Shown here piece by piece: positions 1-6,195 of a stretch of 9,472 bases of DNA; the first letter of the stretch is position 1, and each line of letters begins with the position of its first letter. The stretch lies in assembly GCA_046728115.1 (NCBI GenBank), contig JBKPDW010000449.1, positions 1 to 9,472 of the forward strand, in the 5' to 3' direction. The position numbers and the translations under genes were made by a program. The notes under the pieces were generated by a model that ran no database searches, had not been told where the DNA came from, and saw only the letters and a program-made list of their open reading frames with translations. Origin of the DNA: CAVSWN01 sp046728115. Its GTDB lineage: Bacteria > Acidobacteriota > Vicinamibacteria > Vicinamibacterales > CAVVIG01.

Positions 1-32
1 TAGTCATGGGCTTCATCTCGCACATCAGCGTG

Positions 33-560
33 TTAGGGCTTCAGATCGTCGTCGGTTCTCGGGATGCCCGCGGCGAACCAGTGATGCGTTCCAGGCGTGG
101 CGATCAACAGGGCAGGACTATCACACGAACTGGGCGGGGCCGGCGTAAGGATGTCGTCGATGTCAACATCACCATTCGCGTTCAGAGGTACGCCGGCGGG
201 GTCCGTGATGTGCGCCGTGGCGTCGCCGAGGCTGCCGCCGGCACCTGGTGCTCCACAGAAAAGCATTACCAGAACCCTCTGGCCGCCGTTCGTGCCGATG
301 ACGTTACTGCCGGCCAATATGAGGCCGCGGACATCGACCTGAACCCGGCCGTCAGCCTTCACGTCAGCGCGCAGACGCTTGATCACCCATGGGAAGCCGC
401 CAGGCGGGATTCCGCGCACCAGATTCAGCGCCGGAGCATTCGACACAATGCCAGAGACCGGATCGACGCCAATGCCGCCGTCAAATCGGACGAGTGAATC
501 ATCGGCCGACACAACGAGCGGCGACAGAGTAAGACCGAGGACGAATAACAACTTCTTCAC
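33..560 (-). CDS. Small exported protein of unknown function
   Basis: Function not recognised. The 175-residue product starts with a typical signal peptide (KK, then a hydrophobic stretch to about residue 19, probable cut after VVSA before DD), so it should be exported. The mature part is Gly/Ala/Asp-rich with two cysteines (C102, C146) that could form a disulfide, and an acidic turn NGDVDIDDIL near 129-138 that superficially recalls a calcium loop. I chose the GTG at 558-560: GGAGG lies five bases upstream of it, and it puts the lysines at residues 2-3. A TTG four codons further upstream would overlap that GGAGG. I have the impression that similar small secreted proteins are common in soil bacteria, but I cannot name a family. 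It is divergent from the di-haem cytochrome operon. Existence as a gene is fairly sure; function is unknown. Confidence 0.72.
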   Translation of the reverse strand: MKKLLFVLGLTLSPLVVSADDSLVRFDGGIGVDPVSGIVSNAPALNLVRGIPPGGFPWVIKRLRADVKADGRVQVDVRGLILAGSNVIGTNGGQRVLVMLFCGAPGAGGSLGDATAHITDPAGVPLNANGDVDIDDILTPAPPSSCDSPALLIATPGTHHWFAAGIPRTDDDLKP

Positions 561-565
561 CGTGA

Positions 566-570
566 CCTCC
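566..570 (-). promoter_or_regulatory. Ribosome binding site of the small exported protein
   Basis: On the minus strand this reads GGAGG, followed by five bases and GTG (558-560). It decides in favour of the GTG start over the TTG at 570-572, which overlaps it. Confidence 0.65.
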
Positions 571-636
571 AATCAGCGAGCGATCGGATGCGACCGCATA
601 CCAGCCGTCACGTCCTAAGACTCAAACCGCGACTCG

Positions 637-683
637 TTTATTCCCCGGACGATCGGGCTACTTCTCTCGGACTCGGGAATAAA
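637..683. repeat. Perfect 9-base inverted repeat in a divergent intergenic region
   Basis: TTTATTCCC at 637-645 is exactly complementary to GGGAATAAA at 675-683, with a 29-base spacer. GACTCG also occurs directly before the left arm (631-636) and overlapping the right arm (670-675). It sits between the minus-strand gene starting at 560 and the plus-strand gene starting at 748, where a shared operator could lie. There is no T-run after the right arm, so a terminator is unlikely. A regulatory role is inference. Confidence 0.5.
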
Positions 684-732
684 GCGGGGAGAGGTGCGGT
701 CTTACACATCGCGCGGTGGCGAATGTATGTTC

Positions 733-739
733 AAGGAGG
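733..739 (+). promoter_or_regulatory. Ribosome binding site of the di-haem oxidoreductase gene
   Basis: AAGGAGG lies eight bases before the ATG at 748. It selects this ATG over the in-frame ATGs at 694 and 727, which would place non-signal-like residues ahead of the clear MRRK signal peptide. Confidence 0.75.
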
Positions 740-747
740 CTGGCGTA

Positions 748-2028
748 ATGAGACGTAAGAGCATTCCGGTCTTTCTTTTGCTTTTCGGTGTCATGGCTCT
801 ACGACAGGCAGGCATCGCGCAGCAATCGGCAACCGAAGCGCCCGCGGGCTTCGATACGCCGACGCTCGCCGAGAATCCGGGATCGCGGAGCACGAGTAAC
901 GGGATAGAAGAGCCTCCAGGCGATACCTTTGCGCTCGATCAGCAAGTCTACGAACAGATCCACGACGTCAACAGCGGACTGGGCCCTGTCTTCAACGGGA
1001 GAGCCTGTGCCGAGTGCCATCAAAACCCGGTCAGCGGTGGCGCGAGCCAATTCACCGAGCTCCGCGTCGGCCATCGGGATGCACACGGCAATTTTGTGAA
1101 TCCCACCGTGCTGATTAACGATGGCGCCAACACTATTGCAGGACGTTCCATCATCAACGATCGCGCGCTCATTCCACAGGCGCAGGAACACGTGCCGGTC
1201 ACGGAGGATATCCGAGCGTTGCGGGCGGCCCTGAATACTCTGGGGGACGGCTTTGTCGAAGCCATCGATGACAGTACGCTGCTGGCCATCGCCGAGAACG
1301 AGGTGGACGTCAGTGATGGAAGGATTCACGGCGAGGCCATTCAAGTTCCCGTGCTGGAAGCCCCGGGCCAGACTCGCGTGGGCCGCTTCGGCTGGAAGGA
1401 TCAGCACAGCAGCTTGCTCTCTTTTATCGGCGACGCGTATTTGAATGAGATGGGAGTGACCAACCGGCTGCGGCCGAAGGACACGACGACAGTCGGCAAG
1501 ATGACACCGGATCCCGAAGATACTCCGGATAACCTCGGGCTGGCGGATATCGACCACTTCGCCCAGTTCATCCGCGGCACGAAGGTCCCGCCGCGCGATA
1601 CCGTGTTGGCGGGAAGCGCCGCCGGCCGCGCCGGGCAGGTCACGTTCGAGAAAATTGGCTGCAGCACCTGCCATGTTCAGTCCATCACCACCGCTCCGGC
1701 GGGAACGATCATCAACGGTGGCGCGTTCGCCGTGCCCGAGGCGCTGGGAAACAAGATCATCCATCCGTACAGCGACTTCCTGTTGCACAACATCGAGACG
1801 GGTGACGGCATTGTGCAGACTCCGCCGCAGGATACCGCCGACAAATTGCGCACGGCCGCACTGTGGGGACTGCGCATGAGACCACGGTACATGCACGATC
1901 TCCGATCGTTGACGCTGCAGGACGCGATCGAACGCCACCTCGGCGAGGCCAGGCACGTGTCCAGGCGCTTCCGCGATTTGAGTCCTGCTGAGAAGCAGCA
2001 GCTGTTCACCTTCCTCAATTCGCTCTAA
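748..2028 (+). CDS. Secreted di-haem c-type oxidoreductase (DHOR/DUF1111 family)
   Basis: The product is 426 residues. A signal peptide (MRRK, then a hydrophobic segment, probable cut after GIA near residue 24) sends it outside the cytoplasmic membrane. Two CxxCH haem c attachment motifs are visible: CAECH at 87-91 and CSTCH at 305-309. Their spacing and surroundings (NGRACAECH early, FEKIGCSTCH late, then a conserved C-terminal RTAALWGLR...YMHDL...EAI-like segment) match the di-haem oxidoreductase family, often annotated as thiol oxidoreductase and related to MauG and di-haem peroxidases. The natural substrate of this family is mostly undefined; electron transfer or peroxidase chemistry in the periplasm is expected. 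The length is normal for the family and the frame is intact. A DoxX-like membrane protein follows after 10 bases, so the two are probably co-transcribed. Family assignment is firm; the exact reaction is not known. Confidence 0.92.
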   Translation: MRRKSIPVFLLLFGVMALRQAGIAQQSATEAPAGFDTPTLAENPGSRSTSNGIEEPPGDTFALDQQVYEQIHDVNSGLGPVFNGRACAECHQNPVSGGASQFTELRVGHRDAHGNFVNPTVLINDGANTIAGRSIINDRALIPQAQEHVPVTEDIRALRAALNTLGDGFVEAIDDSTLLAIAENEVDVSDGRIHGEAIQVPVLEAPGQTRVGRFGWKDQHSSLLSFIGDAYLNEMGVTNRLRPKDTTTVGKMTPDPEDTPDNLGLADIDHFAQFIRGTKVPPRDTVLAGSAAGRAGQVTFEKIGCSTCHVQSITTAPAGTIINGGAFAVPEALGNKIIHPYSDFLLHNIETGDGIVQTPPQDTADKLRTAALWGLRMRPRYMHDLRSLTLQDAIERHLGEARHVSRRFRDLSPAEKQQLFTFLNSL

Positions 2029-2038
2029 CGGAGGCCAC

Positions 2039-2563
2039 GTGCGCTACACCGTACTCGGCGGGCGCATCTTGTTTTCGACCATCTTCATCCTCGCTTCGGC
2101 CGGGCATTTCCAACAACAGACGGTTGACTTCGCAACGTGGCGCGGTGTGCCGCTGGCGGGCGTGCTGGTGCCACTCTCAGGTGTCATGGCGCTCATGGGC
2201 GGCTTGAGCATTCTGGTCTGCTTTCAGGCGCGACTCGGCGCGTGGGTGCTCGTCGCGTTCCTGATTCCGGTCACGCTCGTGATGCACAACTTCTGGGGTG
2301 TGGCGGACTCCGCCGCGCAACAGATCGAGCGAGCCATATTCATGAAGAATCTGACGATGTTAGGTGGGGCGTTGCTGATCACGTACTTCGGTGCCTGTCC
2401 GTCTCGAATTTGTTGTCAGGCGGCGACTGGGAGCTGGACGAGGTCCCTGCAGTGGGAGACCCAACGCAGATGGCTCAGATCGGCAGGGGCCACTGTGTGT
2501 CCGCCGGCGAAGGTCACCGGCGTGTGGCCCTCCAATGATGCGTGGCAGCGTGCCGCGTTGTAG
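2039..2563 (+). pseudogene. DoxX-like membrane protein, C-terminus replaced by IS sequence
   Basis: The GTG start is preceded by GGAGG (2030-2034), ten bases after the di-haem gene stop, so this is the second gene of an operon. Residues 1-118 are a DoxX-type protein with four likely membrane helices (about 5-22, 38-61, 67-86, 103-117) and the family's characteristic FMKNLTMLGGALL segment in the last helix. DoxX proteins sit in the inner membrane and are linked to quinone/thiosulfate or general redox metabolism; no substrate can be read here. A normal family member ends about ten residues after this helix. Here the frame runs from about 2393 to 2413 into the insertion sequence and continues for some 50 Cys/Arg/Trp-rich residues that are antisense to the transposase end. 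All four helices are retained, so the product could still fold, but its end is not native. Confidence 0.7.
2393..2405 (+). repeat. Candidate terminal inverted repeat, left
   Basis: GCCTGTCCGTCTC pairs with the right-hand copy at 11 of 13 positions. It lies just outside the transposase stop codon. Confidence 0.45.
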
Positions 2564-3420
2564 TTGGCCTGGAACTCGGCTAGCTTCCGTTCAAGATCAC
2601 GGGCATTCCAGAACAGCACATGGTCGAGGAATTCTCGCCGCATCGTCCCGATCAAGCGCTCCACGAATGGGTGTGACAGGGGCACGTGCGGCACGGTCTT
2701 GATTTCGTCGATCTCCAGAATCCGAAGGTTCGCCGTCCACCGGTGCGCCTCGAACAGCGGGTCGTGATCGGTGCTGAGATGTCGCGGTACACCCTGCCCA
2801 TGAATGGCGGCGTTGAACATGCGGCAGAGGTCAGCGCCAGTGACGGCGCCACGGTGCACGCCGATTCCGACGAGGCGCAGCGTGAACTGGTCCATGACCA
2901 CGAGCACCCAGTAGCTTTGGAGCACGATGGACTCGCATCGAAAGAGGTCCACGCTCCAGAGGATGTCTGTGGTGTGTCCGATGAACGACAACCACGAGGG
3001 CCCAGCTCCGCCCGGAACAGGGCGATAGTGTTTCGCCAGCACGCAGTACACGACGTTCTTGTCGATGTCGACCCCGAACGTGTGCGAGATGCTCGCAATC
3101 CGTGGACAGCCGAACCGAGGATTGCGCGACTTGAGTTCGACGATGGCCTGGATGAGTGCCTCGCCCGGCCCTTTCGGTCCGGGCTTCTTGGGGCACAGGT
3201 TTGATGAGAACAGGCGGCGGTACTTGCGACGTACCAACGCCTGATGAAACGCCAGGAGCGTCGAGGGCCGTAGGGCGATGGCGACCTTTCATATGCGTCC
3301 TGGACTGAGGAAGAGCGACCAGAATCCGCACAGCAGCCGGTCGCTCAGCGTCAGGTTCGGCGCCCGTCGGCGAGTAACCCGCTCGAGGTTGAGAATCCCA
3401 TAGATTTCTTGCAGATCCAC
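2416..3420 (-). pseudogene. Integrase-core (rve, DD35E) transposase with one in-frame stop
   Basis: The full frame begins at GTG 3418-3420 (GGGAG eight bases upstream; VDLQEIYGIL...) and ends at TGA 2416-2418, 333 amino acids plus one internal TGA at 3289-3291. The frame is the same before and after that TGA and both parts look like one protein: LTLSDRLLCGFWSLFLSPGRI, stop, then KVAIALRPSTLLAFHQALVRRKY. The catalytic core is intact: D in WSVDLFR, D in STDHDP and E in FVERLIG, the last two 35 residues apart, as in IS3-like DD(35)E enzymes. It ends LVQLPVAA. Such enzymes cut and join IS ends. Without read-through, translation could only restart at an internal non-ATG codon such as TTG 3235-3237, giving 273 residues that still hold all three acids. 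I call it a pseudogene because of the nonsense codon, but the change is a single base. Confidence 0.8.
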
Positions 3421-3460
3421 ATGTCACACTCCCGCGCTGATGTCGAGGGGCAGGTTCAAT

Positions 3461-3473
3461 GAGACGAGCAGGC
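3461..3473 (-). repeat. Candidate terminal inverted repeat, right
   Basis: Read on the minus strand it is GCCTGCTCGTCTC, the partner of 2393-2405. It lies about 40 bases upstream of the transposase GTG. Confidence 0.45.
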
Positions 3474-3592
3474 CCTGCCATGAAGACCAGACTGCTCGCA
3501 GGGGTCGTTGGTCGATGTCGGCCTGCCCGGTTTGATCGGCGAGGATGTGGATCGCCACCGGAATCGTAGTATAGGCCGAGCTCTTCCGTTCA

Positions 3593-3600
3593 GAGGGAGG
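3593..3600 (+). promoter_or_regulatory. Ribosome binding site of the broken HEIAE gene
   Basis: GAGGGAGG lies seven bases before the ATG at 3608, which starts a clear signal peptide. This supports the start of the decayed gene. The region 3474-3592 between the IS and this site holds no gene that I can support. Confidence 0.65.
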
Positions 3601-3607
3601 TACTGCT

Positions 3608-4869
3608 ATGCGCTCAAGGACTGTCGGCTTGGCCCTTGCCTTCATCGCGTACACGGCTCCGCTGGGATTCGCTCAGGACCCCGATATCGTGGATGATTCA
3701 GTTCTCGCGAGTTCGAGCAGTAAAAATGTTCGGGTCACGCCGCACGACCTGACCAACGGACAAGCGCACTCCCCACTCCCGTTTTGGCATCCTCGGCATC
3801 GATTCCATCCCCAATTTCAATCTTCACTACTTTGCGGATGGCGTCGATTCCAATGGCGACCCGAATCGGCACTGGTACACAAACACCGTTGGGAATCCGC
3901 CTCAGATGGGGGGCACGACCGCGATAAACTCGCCGCTCCAGCCCGTCAACGTGGAACTGGACGATGTCAACGGCAACGTGCGAATCATCAATGGCCACCC
4001 GCTGATTTCGCCGGCAACGCCGTTCGTGGGGCCAGTGCTGGACTCGCCGGTCTTCTCGAACGCGTTTACTCAAGCGGGCCAACGCCTACTCAGTTCACCG
4101 ATGCCGTTCAGCGCGCGCAGTTCTTCAACCACCCCATGAAACCGGATTGGCATACGCTCCTCAATCCCCAGCCGGCGGCGCCGGTGACCGCGCGCATCCG
4201 TCAGGCCTCGACGTGTGCTGGCGGATTCACCGGTTGCAATTATTATTTTGCGCTGAACGCAAACGGAACCTGCTGCCGGTTCATCCTGATCGAGATCAAC
4301 CCGTTCGTTAACGTTTGGTCGGCGCAGTCGTGACGGACATCGTCGGGAACGTCATCACCACGGAGGACATCTCCTCCTTTCTGTTTCCCAACACCTTTCT
4401 GTACTTCTCGGATCGACGCGACTGCTGTGTGCTCGGCTTCCATACCTACTTGTTCGATCCGAGCAGCGACCCGGAACAACGCTGGGTACTGAACTACTCG
4501 AGTTGGATCACACCGGGCCTGTTTGGAACGGCCTTCTCCGATGTGACGGCCCTGAGTCATGAAATCGCAGAGACCTTCAACGACCCGTTCGTCGTCAGCG
4601 ACGGCGTCCACAACCTGACGCCGTGGTGGCTGTCTCCTAATGGGAACTGCCAGAACGATCTGGAGGTCGGCGACGTGATCGAGGGGCTGCCGGGCGCAAC
4701 GTTCCCCATGACGCTGAACGGCTTCACGTACCATCCGCAGAACGAGGCATTGCTCCAGTGGTTCCAATTCCAGATGCCGTCTGACGCGCTCGACGCAGCC
4801 TACAGCTATCCCAACGAGACGCTGTTAACGAAGCCGTCGGCGCCACAGAAGGTGAACTGCGCGCCGTAA
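3608..4869 (+). pseudogene. Exported protein with HEIAE...ND motif, broken by three frameshifts
   Basis: The ATG is followed by a signal peptide (probable cut after GFA, residue 22). Coding then moves through all three frames. An extra T in TTTT (3782-3785) shifts PF into GILGIDSIPNFNLHYF. A base is lost near 4059-4067, after SPVFSN and before YSSGPTPTQFTDAVQRA. Another is lost near 4310-4315, after IEINPFVN and before LVGAVVTDIVGN. Correcting these gives about 420 residues ending at TAA 4867-4869. The C-terminal part holds LSHEIAETFNDPF (HEIAE at 4558-4572), then NCQNDLEVGD, NGFTYHPQNEA and LLQWFQF. I recognise this pattern from large secreted proteins usually annotated hypothetical. H-E-x-x-E followed by N-D suggests a metal site and possibly a peptidase fold, but this is not established. 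The gene is independent of the flanking IS elements. The shifts could be true decay or assembly errors. Confidence 0.68.
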
Positions 4870-5097
4870 CGTAAAAGGCCCCGGAAGTACCTCGCGCCGC
4901 GTGTCAGACAGTTTTGAGCGTGAGTACGGGCTGATCACATCCGTCGATGTCCGTCACGCGCGATGATGATCGATGCGATGAATTCGTCGTTGACGGTGAG
5001 TAGATCGGTCTGTTGTTGTTCCTCTCGCTTCGGTTGTTTCGATTCGAAATCGGGCGAGGTCCCGGTAGCTGTTGAAATTTGAGAGCGGCGGCTCCTC

Positions 5098-5141
5098 ACT
5101 GGTCGTGCTATACGACCGGTGACTAAGCCTTTGACTAAGCC
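5098..5141 (+). repeat. Hairpin plus tandem GACTAAGCC repeat inside the decayed IS
   Basis: ACTGGTCGT (5098-5106) and ACGACCGGT (5112-5120) can pair over nine positions with one G-U, leaving a five-base loop. GACTAAGCC follows at 5121-5129 and again at 5133-5141. It lies where the missing end of the transposase should be. No T-run follows, so it is not a standard terminator. Function unknown. Confidence 0.4.
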
Positions 5142-5223
5142 AGGGCGAATAGCCGGCCAGCAGGAGCCACCATGAAACGAGAGTCTCGCACAGTCGATCG
5201 GTCGCACCAAGGCGACTCGGCTC

Positions 5224-5948
5224 GGCCGTGGCGCCGAGACCCGCGAACGAGAGATCCCGATCATGCAGCACGTACCGCGGCGCCGCCCGCCCCCCACGGA
5301 AACGCTTCTCGGACCTGTTGGGCGGTCCACGCGGCGGTCGGATGTGCGGTGACGGCGATGTGCACGTTGCGCCGGCGGTGGTGGGCGAGCATGACGAGCA
5401 CGAACAGCAACCGGCGGGTGACCGTCGGCACCACGAAGAAATCCGCGGCCGTGATCTGCTGCAGGTGATTCGTCAAGAAGGTGCGCCAGGACTGCGACGG
5501 CGGTCGCGAAGGCCGACGTATGTATTTTGTGACGGTGGGTTGACTCACGGTGAAGCCAAGCTTCAAGAGTTCGCCGTGGATTCTTGGTGCACCCCCGAGC
5601 GGATTGGCCTCAGACATCGTGCGGATCAGCGCCCGCACCTCTTGAGCTACGCGCGGTCGACCCAACGACGACTCTTCCAGGGCCAGAACAGTCGAAACCC
5701 CCGACGGTGCCAGGCGATGACCGTTGCCGGTCTGACGATGACGAGGACCGATCGCCACTCATGCCGAACCCGAGACAGCCAAACCCAGAGCAGGCGGTCG
5801 CGCATGAAGTGAGCCAGACGCGTCGAGGGCGTGATCGTTCCAGCACCTGGAGCTGGTGGCGGAGTGCGAGAATCTCGAGCTGCAGAGCCGCGCGCGTGCG
5901 CATCGTGCGTCCGGCGGCCGTGAGAAGCGACAGGAGGACAGAAAGCAT
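5224..5948 (-). pseudogene. Frameshifted and truncated integrase-core transposase
   Basis: Starting at ATG 5946-5948, the N-terminal helix region (MLSVLLSLL...ALQLEILALRHQLQVLERSRPRR) is followed by a frameshift near 5807-5811 into RDRLLWVWLSRV...VIAWHRRGFRLFW. A second shift, near 5662-5668, leads into GRPRVAQEVRALIRTMSEANPL and on to ITAADFFVVPT. A third, in the G/C-rich run near 5283-5296, leads into APRYVLHDRDLSFAGLGATA. The first two catalytic aspartates are visible (AADFF and LHDRD). The segment that should carry PW(Q)NxYVERFIGS with the catalytic glutamate is missing. This is a different family branch from the transposase at 2416-3420. It cannot make an active enzyme. The family resemblance is strong through the order and wording of the motifs. 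Confidence 0.75.
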
Positions 5949-6029
5949 CGGCGCGAAGCGTATCTGTGAACGGCCTGAAACATCAATCTCAACAAGACGT
6001 ACCGACTATTCAGCAGGGAACAGTTATTC

Positions 6030-6035
6030 CTGACA
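6030..6035 (-). repeat. Candidate terminal repeat of the decayed IS, transposase-start side
   Basis: Read on the minus strand it begins TGTCAGGAATAACTG, 82 bases upstream of the transposase ATG. It shares TGTCAG with the other proposed end at 4902-4907. Confidence 0.4.
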
Positions 6036-6184
6036 TCGGCGAGTCTGTTCGAGTTCCTTTTGATCCCCTGACCCGACGCTGCGATCGACGTCTACTGCGC
6101 GATCCAGCTCTCGAGAATGCGGAGGTCGACAGGCACGTGGGAAGTATGGTTCTAGTGATGGACGGCACGCGATGATCGACGCGA

Positions 6185-6190
6185 TAGACT
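6185..6190 (+). promoter_or_regulatory. Possible -10 element for leaderless transcription of the trehalose gene
   Basis: TAGACT ends five bases before the ATG at 6196, the spacing expected if transcription starts at or next to the A of the ATG. No convincing -35 hexamer is visible. The 160 bases between the IS end and the ATG hold no gene. They contain two copies of GATCGACG (6083-6090, 6174-6181) of unknown meaning. Confidence 0.25.
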
Positions 6191-6195
6191 GAAGT

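Larger units (their letters stand above)
2393..3473. mobile_element. Insertion sequence with DD(35)E integrase-core transposase (about 1.08 kb)
   Basis: It contains one minus-strand transposase gene (2416-3420) that nearly fills it. I place the ends at an imperfect inverted repeat matching 11 of 13 bases: GCCTGTCCGTCTC at 2393-2405 against GCCTGCTCGTCTC read on the minus strand from 3473 to 3461. The transposase stop lies 10 bases from one repeat and its start about 40 bases from the other, a normal IS layout. No target-site duplication is visible at these edges. A weaker alternative is 2414 (TGTCAGG) to 3480 (TGGCAGG on the minus strand), again without a duplication. The insertion cuts off the end of the DoxX gene. 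Confidence 0.6.
4902..6035. mobile_element. Decayed insertion sequence, second transposase family
   Basis: A broken integrase-core transposase on the minus strand (5224-5948) is flanked by short terminal inverted repeats: TGTCAG at 4902-4907 and its complement CTGACA at 6030-6035. Beyond six bases the ends match poorly, and no target duplication is visible. The 3' portion (4908-5223) does not encode the expected C-terminal third of the transposase in any frame, so it has been deleted, replaced or badly degraded. The boundaries are therefore a proposal. Confidence 0.5.

Noticed and set aside
799..1956. Long open frame of 385 codons on the minus strand
   Set aside because: It lies entirely opposite the di-haem oxidoreductase gene, whose haem motifs and signal peptide prove the plus strand is coding. 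The product has no recognisable domain.
2686..3204. Plus-strand open frame of 172 codons inside the first IS
   Set aside because: It is antisense to the transposase core with its DDE residues and has no ribosome binding site.
3547..3575. Promoter with TATAGG as -10 before the HEIAE gene
   Set aside because: TATAGG at 3570-3575 is a partial match and the sequence 17 bases upstream (GTGGAT) is not a convincing -35.
3608..4869. Programmed frameshifting to join the three frames
   Set aside because: Three separate shifts in both directions, with no classic slippery site or downstream structure at the second and third points, fit mutation or sequencing error better.
5228..5812. Plus-strand open frame of 194 codons
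   Set aside because: It is the complement of the decayed transposase and its Arg/Pro-rich translation matches nothing.
4953..6190. Near-repeat of ATGATCGA(T/C)GCGAT at about 4967 and 6172 as a target duplication of the second IS
   Set aside because: The left copy lies inside the proposed IS end and the right copy about 135 bases outside it; with GATCGACG motifs common in this GC-rich region, chance is the simpler reading.
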